A DNA stretch of 64,000 nt from Anaerolineae bacterium (GCA_022826865.1 JAJDUC010000074.1:45989-109988); one strand, 5' to 3'; positions 32,701 to 42,911 are shown, numbered from the stretch's first letter. The notes: generated by a model not told the origin, from the letters alone. Translations and numbers: made by a program.

Positions 32701-33480
32701 ATGAACGCCATCAGCAGCACCCGGAACAAGCGCGTGCGTTATGTCAAGTCGCTGCAAACCAAGGCGCGTCTGCGCCGCAGCGAGCGCAAGCTCGTCCTTG
32801 AAGGCAATCGCTTGATTGTCGACGCCCTCCGGCGCGGCGCCGAGCCGGAGATCCTGCTTTATGCGCCCGAAACAGCCGATTACGAACTTATCGCCCGCCT
32901 GCAGGATACCGCGTGCGCAATCCTGCCGGTCAAGCAAGATGTGCTGAGCTATATCAGCGATACCCAGCATTCGCCGGGTTCGCTGGCCGTCTACCGGATG
33001 CCGAAGCCGCCGATTCCGCGATCGGCGGAGCCCGTGCTGGTTTTGGATGGGATCAGCGAACCGGGCAATCTGGGCACGATCCTGCGCACAGCGGCGGCGG
33101 CCGGCGTCAGTCTTGTCATTCTCGCGCCGGGTTGCGCGGACCCTTATAACCCAAAGGCGCTGCGCGCTGGCATGGGCGCGCATTTTCTTCTGCCTTTGGT
33201 CGAGGCGAGTTGGAAAGAAATCCGCGGATTCTGCCAGGATCTGGCGACGCGCGCCGCGACCGCCGGCGGAGATTGCGCCTACACCGATGTCGACTGGCGC
33301 GATGCCTGGGCGCTCATCGTCGGCAATGAAGCGCGCGGGCTCAGCGAGCCGGCGAAGCGGCTGGCGCAGCGCCAAATTTCAATTCCGATGACGGCTGAGG
33401 TCGAGTCGCTCAATGTCGCCAGCGCCGCCGCCGTCATCCTGTTCGAGGCGCGGCGGCAGCGTCTGCGCACCTCCGCCTGA
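32701..33480 (+). CDS. SpoU/TrmH-family RNA 2'-O-methyltransferase
   Basis: A 259-residue protein. An N-terminal SpoU substrate-binding domain (RSERKLVLEGNRLIVDAL) is followed by the trefoil-knot SPOUT domain with motif 1 DGISEPGNLGTILRTA, motif 2 IVGNEARGLS and motif 3 IPMTAEVESLNVASAAAV. The layout matches the 23S rRNA methyltransferases of the TsnR/RlmB type often found next to rplT. The modified nucleotide cannot be inferred. AAGGTG lies 5 bases before the ATG. Confidence 0.9.
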   Translation: MNAISSTRNKRVRYVKSLQTKARLRRSERKLVLEGNRLIVDALRRGAEPEILLYAPETADYELIARLQDTACAILPVKQDVLSYISDTQHSPGSLAVYRMPKPPIPRSAEPVLVLDGISEPGNLGTILRTAAAAGVSLVILAPGCADPYNPKALRAGMGAHFLLPLVEASWKEIRGFCQDLATRAATAGGDCAYTDVDWRDAWALIVGNEARGLSEPAKRLAQRQISIPMTAEVESLNVASAAAVILFEARRQRLRTSA

Positions 33481-33574
33481 AGCTCAAGAAGCGACAAGCC
33501 CTCTTCAATTCAAGCGTCCGCTGCATTAGACTTGCCCCATTCATCGCATAACGTCCAGCAGGAGAATCCAACTT

Positions 33575-34972
33575 ATGGCCAAGGAATTCGATGTTGTCGT
33601 ACTTGGCGCCGGACCCGGCGGTTACGTCGGCGCGATCCGGGCCAGCCAGCTCGGTTTGTCGACCGCCATCGTCGAGAAGAAATATTGGGGCGGCGTCTGC
33701 CTGAATGTCGGCTGCATCCCTTCGAAGGCGCTGCTGCGCAATGCCGAGCTCGCGAACATTCTGACGCGCCAGGCCGATGCCTTCGGCATCAGCGGCGAAT
33801 TTGAGCTGGATTATGGCAAAGCCTTCAAACGAAGCCGGCGCGTATCGCAGGGCTTGACCAAGGGCGTGCAGTTCTTGATGCGCAAGAACAAGATTGCCAG
33901 TTTCGAAGGCTGGGCGACGATAATCGACCGGACCAACCTATCGGTCGCGCTCAACACGGGCGAGCAGGAGACGATCCGCTTCAAGAATCTGATTATCGCG
34001 ACCGGCGCGAGCACGCGCCTGCTTCCGGGAACGGCGCTAAGCGAGCGCGTCGTCACCTATGAAGAGCAGATCATGGAAGACAGCCTGCCGGCCAGCATCG
34101 TCATTGTCGGCGCCGGCGCCGTCGGCGTCGAATTCGCATATATCATGCGAAATTACGGCGTTGACGTGACCATGGTCGAGTTTCTCGATCGCATTCTGCC
34201 GCTCGAAGATCCGGAAGTCAGCGCGCTGCTGGAAAAAGAATTCAAGAAGCTCGGCGTCAAGATCATGACAGGAACACGGGTTGAGGCCATCGACGATGAT
34301 GGCGAGCAGGTCGCGGTCACGGTCGCAAGCGCGGACGGCGCCAAGAAGACGCTCCAGTCAGAGCGCGTTCTGCAGGCGATCGGCTTCCAACCGCGCACGG
34401 AAGGATTCGGGCTGGAGAATCTCGGCCTGGCGCTCAATGAGACCGGCGGCATTGAAATCAATGAGAAAATGCAGACGAACATCGCGAATGTCTACGCCAT
34501 CGGCGATGTCACCGCCAAGCTGATGCTGGCGCATGTGGCCGAGACGATGGGTGTGGTCGCGGCCGAGAATATCGCCGGCGCGCCGACCGTTCAACTGGAC
34601 TTTGATATGATGCCGCGCGCGACCTATTGCCAGCCACAGGTCGCCAGTTTCGGTTACAGCGAAGAGCAAGCCAAAGCGCGCGGCTACGAGATTAATGTGG
34701 CGCGCTTCCCCTTCCAGGCGAATGGCAAAGCCCGGGGCATGGGCGACGCCACCGGTTTCGTCAAGATCATCAGCGACAAGAAGTACGGCGAGATCCTGGG
34801 CGCGCACATGATTGGCCATGATGTTACCGAATTGCTGCCGGAGTTGACGCTGGCGCGTTCCGCGGAGCTCACGCCGGCGGAAATCGCGCGGAATGTGCAC
34901 GCGCACCCGACTCTGAGCGAAGCGCTGAAGGAAGCGGCGCATGGCCTGGAGGGCCATTTCCTGAATATATAG
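33575..34972 (+). CDS. lpdA: Dihydrolipoamide dehydrogenase (E3)
   Basis: A 465-residue flavoprotein disulfide reductase. The FAD motif [14 protein letters not shown] is at the N-terminus, the redox disulfide is in [13 protein letters not shown] (about residues 45-50), the NAD motif is [14 protein letters not shown], a second FAD block is VYAIGDV, and the catalytic HAHPTLSE is near the C-terminus. It re-oxidises dihydrolipoamide of 2-oxoacid dehydrogenase or glycine cleavage complexes. No E1 or E2 partner is adjacent. AGGAG lies 11 bases upstream of the ATG. Confidence 0.96.
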   Translation: MAKEFDVVVLGAGPGGYVGAIRASQLGLSTAIVEKKYWGGVCLNVGCIPSKALLRNAELANILTRQADAFGISGEFELDYGKAFKRSRRVSQGLTKGVQFLMRKNKIASFEGWATIIDRTNLSVALNTGEQETIRFKNLIIATGASTRLLPGTALSERVVTYEEQIMEDSLPASIVIVGAGAVGVEFAYIMRNYGVDVTMVEFLDRILPLEDPEVSALLEKEFKKLGVKIMTGTRVEAIDDDGEQVAVTVASADGAKKTLQSERVLQAIGFQPRTEGFGLENLGLALNETGGIEINEKMQTNIANVYAIGDVTAKLMLAHVAETMGVVAAENIAGAPTVQLDFDMMPRATYCQPQVASFGYSEEQAKARGYEINVARFPFQANGKARGMGDATGFVKIISDKKYGEILGAHMIGHDVTELLPELTLARSAELTPAEIARNVHAHPTLSEALKEAAHGLEGHFLNI

Positions 34973-35006
34973 AGTCCGCTCTTGTTGACGTTGCCGCTCG
35001 CGGCTG

Positions 35007-35681
35007 TCAAGCGCCTGTAGGACCGGGCCAGCAATCGACAATCAAGCTGGTGAAATTGAGTCGGCCGCCGGCATTGCGCGAGTCCTGTTCCGCTGAGCGG
35101 CCAATAAAGCCGTCTTCGACCCGCCATTCCCGTTTCTGAAACTGCCCGCCTTCATCAAAATACTCCAGTAATTCGTATTGGTAGCCGCGTTCGGCCAGCA
35201 GCGCCCCAATCAGATCGCAGTTGTACAGCACTTTGTGATCGGCGGCGAAGGCGCTGCTGCCACCGGGCCGCACGCGTTCGATATATTCGGGATCGGGGTG
35301 ATAGCCATCGGGCACGGCAATGCGAACGCGCCCGCCAGGCGCAAGATAGCGCCGGGCAATGCGCAGGAAATCGCCCATCTGCGCCAGGGTCATGTGTTCA
35401 AAGACATGTTCCGCCAAGATCCGGTCGATTGAATGGAGCGGGAAGAGCCCCGACCAATGATCGTCTTTGAACACATTGAAAGCCGGGATATCGGTGGCTA
35501 TCCAGCCGGCGTAGCGCGTCCCCCCGGCCCCGATGATGATCCTGACCGGCTCGCCCGCCGCCTTTGCACACTGGATATCCGCGAGAATGCGCCGCCGCTC
35601 CGCGCTGATGCTGACATGGTAGCGATATCGACGCAGCCAGGGCGCGTAAATGGGCCGCAGGACTTCTTTCAACCTTTCCAT
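35007..35681 (-). CDS. SAM-dependent methyltransferase-like protein
   Basis: A 224-residue protein with a class I methyltransferase fold: RIIIGAGGTRYAGWIATDI as the SAM-binding region, ILAEHVFEHM as the acidic/aromatic loop and YLAPGGRVRIAVPDGYH as motif III. Such proteins commonly sit in glycan or envelope gene clusters. It starts 8 bp after the stop of the upstream glycosyltransferase, so it is likely the last gene of a minus-strand operon. The substrate is unknown. Confidence 0.8.
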   Translation of the reverse strand: MERLKEVLRPIYAPWLRRYRYHVSISAERRRILADIQCAKAAGEPVRIIIGAGGTRYAGWIATDIPAFNVFKDDHWSGLFPLHSIDRILAEHVFEHMTLAQMGDFLRIARRYLAPGGRVRIAVPDGYHPDPEYIERVRPGGSSAFAADHKVLYNCDLIGALLAERGYQYELLEYFDEGGQFQKREWRVEDGFIGRSAEQDSRNAGGRLNFTSLIVDCWPGPTGA

Positions 35682-35689
35682 TTGCCCGC

Positions 35690-37606
35690 CTAAGCCTCAA
35701 TGCTGAAATGATGGACGGGCAAGATCGTCCCGGCTCCGCCACTGTTTAAGTCGACGCCGTGAACTTTGGCGCTGCTATGGTAGCGATCATACAGAATGAC
35801 AACCGCGCGATATTCGCCGGGCGGCAGAGCGGCGGTGGAGAGATCCACGACATGCCACTTGAGGACTTCGTCATAAAGATGGCGGTCCCGTCCCTGGCGC
35901 ACATTCTGCCAGTCCGGCGTGATGATCTGCAGCGAGACATTGTAGCTTTGCAACTGCCGCGGATGGGCGACTTCCCAGCCGGTAACGATGCGCAGAGTCT
36001 CTTCGTCCGGGTGGTATTCGGCAAACTTGTCGACAATCCTGATGCCGTTATCGTAATGTATGGGTTGATATTCGCGCTCGCAGGACAGGGCTCGATGCAC
36101 ATAGCGCCGGGCGAAAAACCGAGGGCCGTCCAAAACGATGTGGCAGGCTTGGTATTCTCTCAATAGATATTGTTCGACGTGTTCAAGATTGGGAGGACGT
36201 TCTAAGGCGTCGTAGACGAGAAGCAAGTAGGGGTTGCCATCGAGGAGCGCCGGCATCCTCGCATTCAGCCGATCGGCCTGGTAACTGAAGTGCAGAAAAT
36301 AGCTATCAAGGCCGAGCAGCGTTCCCGTGTAGTATTGGGCTGTGCTTTTCCCACTCTTGCCAGCGCGATTGACGAAACCCGCGTTGGTGAAACCGAGGAC
36401 GAAGTCCTGCGCCTGAGTCTTTCCGCGCAGCGCTTCGACATAATCCGCCAATGCCGGATAACTCTTGACAACAACAATCGTGCCCTGCATATCGAGATAG
36501 TCGTCGGCGTTTCGCAAGCTGAAGCCCGCCGCCAGGTAGGCGATGATGAAGACGGGCGCAAGCCAGCGCGGCTTGTACCAGGCAAGCCCGGCCCCGATGA
36601 CCAGCGAGAACATGCCCCAGGTCATCAAGAAATAGCGCGATCGGCGCAGCGGAATCAGCCCTATCAGCTCGTTCGTGGCGAGCAATACAAAGAGCGCGAG
36701 CAGCGCAAGCAATAGAATGGCTTGCAGCCGGCGCCGCCACGACCCATCCCTCAGGGCGAGCAGGACGCCGGCCAGGGGGAGCAGCAGCAGCGGCCACATG
36801 CCGTTGCTCAGAAGCCGAGTAAAGACGCTGAGGGCCTGCTCAAGCGACAAAGCGTCAAATGCCGTGTCGAACTTCCGCGTAAGCCCGTACAGGGTGACCG
36901 GCAGCCAGGGAATATAGAGAAGGGCCGCCGCGGCAAAAGCCAGCCCCACTTGAAACCAGACTTTCGATTTTCTGACAAAGAGCAGGTGGAAGATGCCCAA
37001 GGCAAGGTGAAAAAGGATGGAGAAGGGTTGCGCATAAAGCGCAAGCGCGGCGTAGAGCGCCAGTCCCAACCAGTGAAACCAATGCTTTGGCGCTTTCGTC
37101 CGGCAAATCCAGAGATAGTGCCATGCCAGGGCCGCGATAAAAAAGGCTTGCAAGGGATACATGCGGATCTCATGCAGGTATTCCAGCCAATAGACATTCA
37201 GGCCCAGGAAGGCGCAGGCCCAGAATGCGGCGCGCGTATCAAGGAAGTCACGACCGATGCGGTAGGTCCAGGCGATAGCGAGCAGGCCAAAAAACAGGGA
37301 CAGGCAGCGCAGAACAGCATGATGCCAGCCGAGCATTGCCGCCCAGCCCGCAAGCAGCGTGAAGAACAGCGGACTGTGTTTCGGGCTGTGTTCGCTCACT
37401 GAGTTTGCGATGTCAAGCGGAGAATATGGCCCGGTCAAGCCGCCGGCATGGCCGATCGAAGTCAGCTCGTCGTACCAAATCAGATCGGCATTGATGCCTT
37501 GAGCGGCCATGAGCGTCGTGAGCAGAAGGAGCGGGATCATCCAGAGCCAGCGCGGCAGCGCGCTGGCGAATGCCTTTCCCGTCTTTGCAAGCTGTTTAAT
37601 GGCCAC
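35690..37606 (-). CDS. GT-C fold glycosyltransferase with C-terminal accessory domain (paralogue B)
   Basis: A 638-residue polytopic protein of the PMT/ArnT-like GT-C class (about ten transmembrane helices in residues 20-370). The first extracytoplasmic loop has the catalytic-type DE pair in NADLIWYDELTSIG, and the EHSPKHSPLFF and HEIRMYPL segments are shared with the upstream paralogue. The C-terminal about 250 residues are soluble and end in a beta-rich region (GIRIVDKF, EETLRIVTGWE). It begins with GTG immediately after the upstream TAG. It would transfer sugar from a polyprenyl-phosphate donor to an unknown acceptor. Confidence 0.8.
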   Translation of the reverse strand: MAIKQLAKTGKAFASALPRWLWMIPLLLLTTLMAAQGINADLIWYDELTSIGHAGGLTGPYSPLDIANSVSEHSPKHSPLFFTLLAGWAAMLGWHHAVLRCLSLFFGLLAIAWTYRIGRDFLDTRAAFWACAFLGLNVYWLEYLHEIRMYPLQAFFIAALAWHYLWICRTKAPKHWFHWLGLALYAALALYAQPFSILFHLALGIFHLLFVRKSKVWFQVGLAFAAAALLYIPWLPVTLYGLTRKFDTAFDALSLEQALSVFTRLLSNGMWPLLLLPLAGVLLALRDGSWRRRLQAILLLALLALFVLLATNELIGLIPLRRSRYFLMTWGMFSLVIGAGLAWYKPRWLAPVFIIAYLAAGFSLRNADDYLDMQGTIVVVKSYPALADYVEALRGKTQAQDFVLGFTNAGFVNRAGKSGKSTAQYYTGTLLGLDSYFLHFSYQADRLNARMPALLDGNPYLLLVYDALERPPNLEHVEQYLLREYQACHIVLDGPRFFARRYVHRALSCEREYQPIHYDNGIRIVDKFAEYHPDEETLRIVTGWEVAHPRQLQSYNVSLQIITPDWQNVRQGRDRHLYDEVLKWHVVDLSTAALPPGEYRAVVILYDRYHSSAKVHGVDLNSGGAGTILPVHHFSIEA

Positions 37607-39490
37607 CTAGTCGTCGACCGTAAAACTCAGTATAGGGATCATCTCACTTGACTCGCCGCTCTTCTGGTCCAGGCCCGAGGCTCGCTCGCCGGTCTCGCGG
37701 TCATAAACGATAGCCACCGCGGTGTAATTCCCCACGGGCAATTCGTCGGTCGGGAAACTGACCCGGTACCATTTGAGCACGCTGGCGTAGAGATGCTGGT
37801 CCGTCTGCATTACATTCCGGCCGTCGGAAGTAATGATCTGCAGCGAAACATTGTATTCATAAAGCAGAGATTCCTCAGTGGTTTCCCAGCCGGTGACGAT
37901 GAGGAGGCGCTCGGCGTCGGCTTCATAAGCGCCATAGCGGTCGACCATTCTGAGGCCGATGTCGAATTGGACCGGCTCATAATCGCGGTCGCAGCCCAGT
38001 GGACGATGGACGAAACGCTCTACGCGCAAGCTCTCGTTATCGATGACGCTGCCGCATGCGCTGTATTCCGAGCGAATCAGATCCAAAACCTCCTCGAGAT
38101 TTGCCGGCCGTGCCCGCGGCTCATAGGCAAATAGCAGATAAGGATTGTCGTCCGTCTTGGCATTAAAATCCGCCAGCAATTCGTCGCCGCTCAAGCGCGT
38201 CGAGAGGAATGCGCCATCAATATGCAATAGCGCCTGCGTGTAATAATCGGCGGCGCTTTTTCCATGTTTACGCTCGCTGTTAAGATAATCTGACCCGGTG
38301 AAGCCGATCAAGTGGTCATGCGCGCGCGCCTTGCCTTGAAGTTGAAAGACGTAGTCTTGCAGAGGCGGGTACCAGCGGGCGTAGACCATGCCGCCGACAT
38401 AATCCGTCAGTCCGCTCGACCGCTGAAATTGGTAGGCCGCCGCGCCCCAGAGCACAAGCCACAGGACGACAATCGTCGATCGCGCGCCATTGGCGGCGAT
38501 GCCATAGGCGAAGAGCGCGATGCCAGGTATCCAGAGCAAGAGAAGATAACGCGAGCGATACTGGCCGAAAAGCTGAAACTGATGATTGGCCAGCACGATC
38601 GCGGTGAGCAGGAGCAGACCGAAGGCGGCAAAGCGCAGGGCGGTCGCCTCGCGCGATTGCCACATGCGAAGAGCGACGAGCGCAACCAGAACCGCGAATA
38701 GCGCCGTCACGCCATTTGACGACAAATAGAAAAAAGCGCGCGCAAGCTCGTCCGGGGTAAAGGATGCGCTCACCGTCGACAGCTTGTTAGTCTCTTCCAG
38801 GAAACCGGTATAAACGACCGGCAGCCAGGGCAGGAAAAGAAGCAGACCCAGGAGCCAAGCCATGATCACCTGCATATTCTGGCGCGTTTTGGCCGTGAGC
38901 AGCAGGTGGTAAACGCCGAGAACAGCCAAGAGCAGCGTGGAAAAGGTATGGGTATAAAGCAGCGCGGCGGCCGTCGCAACAAAAAGCCGCCATGTCAGCT
39001 TGCCTTGGGGCTGACCATGGGCGAGGCGCCAGTAGAGGCAGGTGTGCATCGCGCCGATCATCAGGAGCAGCGAATACATGCGGATCTCGTGAAAGAAAAC
39101 CAGCGGGAAGACTGCCGTCGCCATGAGACAGGCCGCGACCACGCCGACGCGCCGACCGAAGAGATCGGCCGCGAGTCGATACATCCAGGCCACCAGCATC
39201 AGGCCGGCAAATGCCGAGAGCGTTCTCAAGGCGAATTGCGTCCAGCCGGTCAATTGCGCCCAGCCGCCTGCCAGGAGGAAATACAGCGGACTGTGCTGCG
39301 GACTGTGTTCGGCCAGAGAGTCCATGATCTGGCCCGGACTGTAAGGCGGATCGAAGGCGCCGATATTGCTGAGCGAGTACAATTCGTCGGTCCAAATGGG
39401 ATCGGCATTCAGGCCGACGGCGCCGGCTGCGAAGGCGAGCAGCAGAACGGGCATCAAGAGAAACCAGTAGCTAGAGCGGCCCAATATCAT
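37607..39490 (-). CDS. GT-C fold glycosyltransferase with C-terminal accessory domain (paralogue A)
   Basis: A 627-residue membrane glycosyltransferase homologous over its whole length to the next gene: NADPIWTDELYSLS, EHSPQHSPLYF and HEIRMYSLL in the membrane part, and GLRMVDRYGAY plus LLIVTGWETTEES in the C-terminal beta domain. The start at 39490 overlaps the acetyltransferase stop (ATGA); a start 34 codons earlier would lie deep in that gene. The pair arose by tandem duplication and presumably acts on the same class of lipid-linked sugar (inference). Confidence 0.8.
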   Translation of the reverse strand: MILGRSSYWFLLMPVLLLAFAAGAVGLNADPIWTDELYSLSNIGAFDPPYSPGQIMDSLAEHSPQHSPLYFLLAGGWAQLTGWTQFALRTLSAFAGLMLVAWMYRLAADLFGRRVGVVAACLMATAVFPLVFFHEIRMYSLLLMIGAMHTCLYWRLAHGQPQGKLTWRLFVATAAALLYTHTFSTLLLAVLGVYHLLLTAKTRQNMQVIMAWLLGLLLFLPWLPVVYTGFLEETNKLSTVSASFTPDELARAFFYLSSNGVTALFAVLVALVALRMWQSREATALRFAAFGLLLLTAIVLANHQFQLFGQYRSRYLLLLWIPGIALFAYGIAANGARSTIVVLWLVLWGAAAYQFQRSSGLTDYVGGMVYARWYPPLQDYVFQLQGKARAHDHLIGFTGSDYLNSERKHGKSAADYYTQALLHIDGAFLSTRLSGDELLADFNAKTDDNPYLLFAYEPRARPANLEEVLDLIRSEYSACGSVIDNESLRVERFVHRPLGCDRDYEPVQFDIGLRMVDRYGAYEADAERLLIVTGWETTEESLLYEYNVSLQIITSDGRNVMQTDQHLYASVLKWYRVSFPTDELPVGNYTAVAIVYDRETGERASGLDQKSGESSEMIPILSFTVDD

Positions 39491-40086
39491 CGACCGTTCT
39501 GCGTCGACTGCCGCGCCTGATATTCCGGCGCCAGCAAGCCAAATTGCCACAAGCTGTGAACGCCGCCCCGTGTGTAAACGCGCTCCCGCCAAACCCCTTC
39601 CAGTGTGAATCCGACTTTTTTCAGCAGCGCGGCCGAGGCCACGTTGCCCTCGACCACATCTGCTTCGACGCGATGCGTGCGCAGGCGTTCAAAACAGAAT
39701 GCAAGGACTGACTGGACGGCTTCGGTCATAATCCCCTGACGCCAATAATCCGAGTGCAGTTCGTAGCCAATTTCGACGCGCCGGTGCCGCCGTTCGTAAA
39801 GATGGAAGCCGCAGGTCCCGATGAGGTCGCCTTCCGGCTTGGGCGCAATCGCCCAGCGAATGCCGGATTTCTCGGCGAATATGCGTTCCGCCCAGGCGAT
39901 GATGTCGGCGGCGGCGGCCGGGCTTGGGACAGACTCAAGGTCAATCAAATAATCGAGTACGCCGGGGCTTTTCCAAACTTCGAGCCAGGCGGCTCTATCG
40001 CGGTCGCTGATGCGCCGCAACGTCAGGCGCTCGGTCTCAAGCGTCGGCACTTCGGAAAAATCAAACGAGTTAAGAGCCGTTCCCAC
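39487..40086 (-). CDS. GNAT acetyltransferase, RimJ/RimL type
   Basis: A 199-residue GNAT. ETERLTLRRISDRDRAAW is the typical opening, GIRWAIAPKPEGDLIGTCGFH the central strands, and YWRQGIMTEAVQSVLAFCF with NVASAALLKKVGFTLEG the acetyl-CoA-binding region. Relatives acetylate protein N-termini or small-molecule amines; here it sits between an Fe-S reductase (12 bp) and GT-C glycosyltransferases (4-base overlap), so acetylation of a glycan precursor is possible but unproven. Confidence 0.88.
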   Translation of the reverse strand: MGTALNSFDFSEVPTLETERLTLRRISDRDRAAWLEVWKSPGVLDYLIDLESVPSPAAAADIIAWAERIFAEKSGIRWAIAPKPEGDLIGTCGFHLYERRHRRVEIGYELHSDYWRQGIMTEAVQSVLAFCFERLRTHRVEADVVEGNVASAALLKKVGFTLEGVWRERVYTRGGVHSLWQFGLLAPEYQARQSTQNGR

Positions 40087-40098
40087 AGTCCCGCCCTT

Positions 40099-42117
40099 CT
40101 ATAAGCCTTCTGCGACAATCTCTGCCAGGTCGAGCACATCCGGCCCGCGCCCGCTTTCAGCCCGCGCGTCTTCAAACATGCGCATGCAAAATGGACAGCC
40201 GACAGCCAGGGCCTCGGCGCCAGTCGCGGCCGCTTCTTGAAAGCGCTCCAGATTGACCTTCCTGGCGCCCGCTTCTTCTTCCTTCCAGAATTGCGCGCCG
40301 CCCGCGCCGCAGCAGAAAGAATTCTTGCGGTTGCGCGGCATCTCCACCAACGGGACAGCCTGCGCGCGCAGCAGGTTGCGCGGGGCGTCAAGCACATCGT
40401 TGTGACGCCCTAGATAACATGGATCATGAAAGGTCACATTGCTCCAGCCGGCTGGATTAGCGCTGGCCGGCAGCCTGCCGGCGGCGATCAATTCTTCAAT
40501 CAACTCAGAATGATGCAGGACCTCAAATTGGTCGCCGAAAGCCGCATATTCGACGCCGATGTTATGCAAACAATGCGGGCAGGTGACAACAATCCGCTTC
40601 GGCTCAAGCCCTTTTAACATTTCTACATTTGCCGACGCCATCTCTTCATACAGATATTCGTTGCCAGCGCGGCGCGCCGCATCGCCGGTGCAGCGCTCTT
40701 CATCGCCCAGTATCGCAAAGTTCACGCTGGCGGCATGCAAGATTTTCACCAGGGCTTGCGCGATTTTCTGGGCCCGCGGGTCGTAGCTCACGGCACAGCC
40801 CGTCCAATAAAGTACATCAAAATTCGGGTTTTCCTCGACGGTCGGCACGGGAAAACCCAAACCGCGCGTCCAGCCGGCGCGCGGCTCGGCAATCTGCCAG
40901 GGATTGCCTTGCCGTTCCATGCCGTTGAAGGCCCCCTGCAATTCAGCGGGGAATTCGCTGCGCATCAAGACGGCGTCGCGCCGAATATCGAGAATATCAA
41001 GCATCGGCTCGTTGCCGACCGGGCAGATGTCGATGCAAGCGCCGCAGGCCGTGCATGCCCATAGCGCCGATTCACTCAGCAGACCGTCGGCAAGCGCCGC
41101 GCCCGCAGCCGCCCCGCCGGCTAAAGCCGTCCAATGCTCCCGAATGAGAAAGCGTTTGTTCACTTCCAGCGCGGCCGGCGAAAGCTCCTTGCCAGTGACA
41201 TAAGCCGGGCAAACATCCTGACAGCGGTTGCACATGATGCAGGCGAAACTATCGAGGATCTGTGTCTGATGCAGATCTTCCAAGCGAGCGGCGCCAAATT
41301 GCTCAATCCGCTCGTCTTCAAAGTCCAGCCGGGACAGTTCACCCAGGGAGCGGCGCCGCGGCCGCGTCAAGAAATTCAGGGGCGCCATGAAGAGATGGGC
41401 GTGTTTGCTTTGCGGGAAATAAGGCAGAAAAACAAGAATGCCTCCCAAAGCGACCCACCAAAAAACATGCCGCAGCGCTTCCAAGGCGTCCAGGTTGAGC
41501 CCCCTCCAGACAACCGCGACCGCCGTGGCGAAAGGCATGAACAGGTCGTCGCCGACCTGCGCCACCGCAACCGATTCGCCGAGGAAACGCGCCCCCACAT
41601 GCAAGAGAATGAAACTGGCGACGATCATCGAATCCACATTGATCCCGCCGGCGCGGGCATGCGGATGCAGCAGGACATTGTCATGGAACTGCAGCGCCAG
41701 CCTGTTGGGCAAAACGAAGCGCCGCAATATGAAATAGCCAATGCCCGCAAGCACAACGACGCTGAGCAGATCTCCCAACAGGCGATAATAATCGAAGGCG
41801 GCGCCCAGGCCGCGCATGCGCGCCTCCGCGTCCGGAAAGAACCCGATGAGCAAATCGCTGAAATTGACGAGGAAATAAAAGGTGAAGCCGAGAACAAGTC
41901 CCCAATGGATAAAACTCGTGAGGCGGCGTGTCTTGAGCGTGCTTCGCTGCGTCAAGTAGATCGCCAGGGCGCCCAAAGCGCGGCGCATGATGCCCTCATA
42001 ATGCAGGCGGCCCTGCCCGCGCCCGATGATCTGAAACATCTCGCGAAAGCCGGCGTATGCCGCGCCGAGCGAAAATAGCGCCAGCAGCAGGAATAACATC
42101 TTCTCCACGTCAGTCAG
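40099..42117 (-). CDS. Membrane Fe-S oxidoreductase, FadF/HdrD-like
   Basis: A 672-residue protein with an N-terminal nitrate-reductase-gamma-like membrane domain (about six helices, residues 5-250), two ferredoxin-type 4Fe-4S motifs (CIMCNRCQDVCP and CTACGACIDICP) and two CCG domains, the second ending CCGAGG. The layout is that of FadF (YwjF) and other heterodisulfide-reductase-like proteins that pass electrons from acyl-CoA dehydrogenase/ETF to quinone. This fits the hydroxyacyl-CoA dehydrogenase at the window start, though they are far apart. ATG at 42117 was preferred; an upstream start at 42201 adds a non-homologous leader. Confidence 0.87.
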   Translation of the reverse strand: MTDVEKMLFLLLALFSLGAAYAGFREMFQIIGRGQGRLHYEGIMRRALGALAIYLTQRSTLKTRRLTSFIHWGLVLGFTFYFLVNFSDLLIGFFPDAEARMRGLGAAFDYYRLLGDLLSVVVLAGIGYFILRRFVLPNRLALQFHDNVLLHPHARAGGINVDSMIVASFILLHVGARFLGESVAVAQVGDDLFMPFATAVAVVWRGLNLDALEALRHVFWWVALGGILVFLPYFPQSKHAHLFMAPLNFLTRPRRRSLGELSRLDFEDERIEQFGAARLEDLHQTQILDSFACIMCNRCQDVCPAYVTGKELSPAALEVNKRFLIREHWTALAGGAAAGAALADGLLSESALWACTACGACIDICPVGNEPMLDILDIRRDAVLMRSEFPAELQGAFNGMERQGNPWQIAEPRAGWTRGLGFPVPTVEENPNFDVLYWTGCAVSYDPRAQKIAQALVKILHAASVNFAILGDEERCTGDAARRAGNEYLYEEMASANVEMLKGLEPKRIVVTCPHCLHNIGVEYAAFGDQFEVLHHSELIEELIAAGRLPASANPAGWSNVTFHDPCYLGRHNDVLDAPRNLLRAQAVPLVEMPRNRKNSFCCGAGGAQFWKEEEAGARKVNLERFQEAAATGAEALAVGCPFCMRMFEDARAESGRGPDVLDLAEIVAEGL

Positions 42118-42252
42118 CATCAGCGCGAACCCACCCTGTGGCCGGATTGCCGAGCAAAGCGATTTCAGCTTCAGTGTACCATTGCGGAATATATTGACCA
42201 AGCAGCCCGGCCGATTCCAGACACGGGGCCGGCGGACGCTTGATATGTAAGG

Positions 42253-42280
42253 TTGTCGAAAACCAAGCTATCAGTAGAAT
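42253..42280 (+). promoter_or_regulatory. Promoter for the DinB-like gene
   Basis: TTGTCG (42253-42258) and TAGAAT (42275-42280) with a 16-base spacer, 38 bases before the ATG at 42318. Confidence 0.4.
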
Positions 42281-42317
42281 GACATCTGGGTGGCACTGGA
42301 ATGAGGGAGAAGTATTC

Positions 42318-42911
42318 ATGATTGATTTTTCGCCCATGCGTGATGGCGATGTAAGTTTCCTGGATTACGCCGCGCGGGAGAATATCGGTCCGGCGGAATT
42401 GAAAGCATACAGCGACGAAAGCCTCGATTATCTGCTCGGTCTGCTGGACGGACTCAGCGACGATGATGTTGTGTTTGATCCGGATGATCCGGGGGCGAAC
42501 GATCCCTTCGCGGTGGAAGGCGAAGAGAATATCGGCTGGAATTTCGGCCACTTGATCGCCCATGTCACGGCCAGCAGCGAAGAAGGCGCTGCGCTCAGTT
42601 CGCTTTTGGCAAGGGGCATAGCGGCTTCGGAGCGCCCGCGCTACGAGACGCCCTGGCGCGATATCAAAACCGTGGCCCAGGTCCGCCAGCGGCTTGATGA
42701 GAGCCGCCGCATGCGCAATGCCTACCTGGAGACCTGGCCCGATGAGCCGCTTCTGCATGTGAAGCGCGATGTGTCGGAACGTTTCACGGCGCGCTTCGGC
42801 GAGATGAATGCGCCCGCGGCTTTTCTCTTCGGCTTGTCGCATGAAGTCGGTCATTACGAACAAATCGAAGACGTCCGGCGTCAAGCGCTGGCCGCGCGCG
42901 CCGCGGCATAA
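42318..42911 (+). CDS. DinB-like four-helix metal-binding protein
   Basis: A 197-residue protein whose layout matches the DinB/YfiT superfamily: a first helix ending SLDYLLGLLDGLSDDDV, a His-bearing helix NFGHLIAHVTASSEEG, and a C-terminal helix GLSHEVGHYEQIEDV supplying further His ligands. DinB-like proteins are thiol-dependent transferases or metal-binding proteins of varied function. GGGAGAAG lies 7 bases before the ATG. It precedes hisS by 53 bp on the same strand. Confidence 0.7.
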   Translation: MIDFSPMRDGDVSFLDYAARENIGPAELKAYSDESLDYLLGLLDGLSDDDVVFDPDDPGANDPFAVEGEENIGWNFGHLIAHVTASSEEGAALSSLLARGIAASERPRYETPWRDIKTVAQVRQRLDESRRMRNAYLETWPDEPLLHVKRDVSERFTARFGEMNAPAAFLFGLSHEVGHYEQIEDVRRQALAARAAA

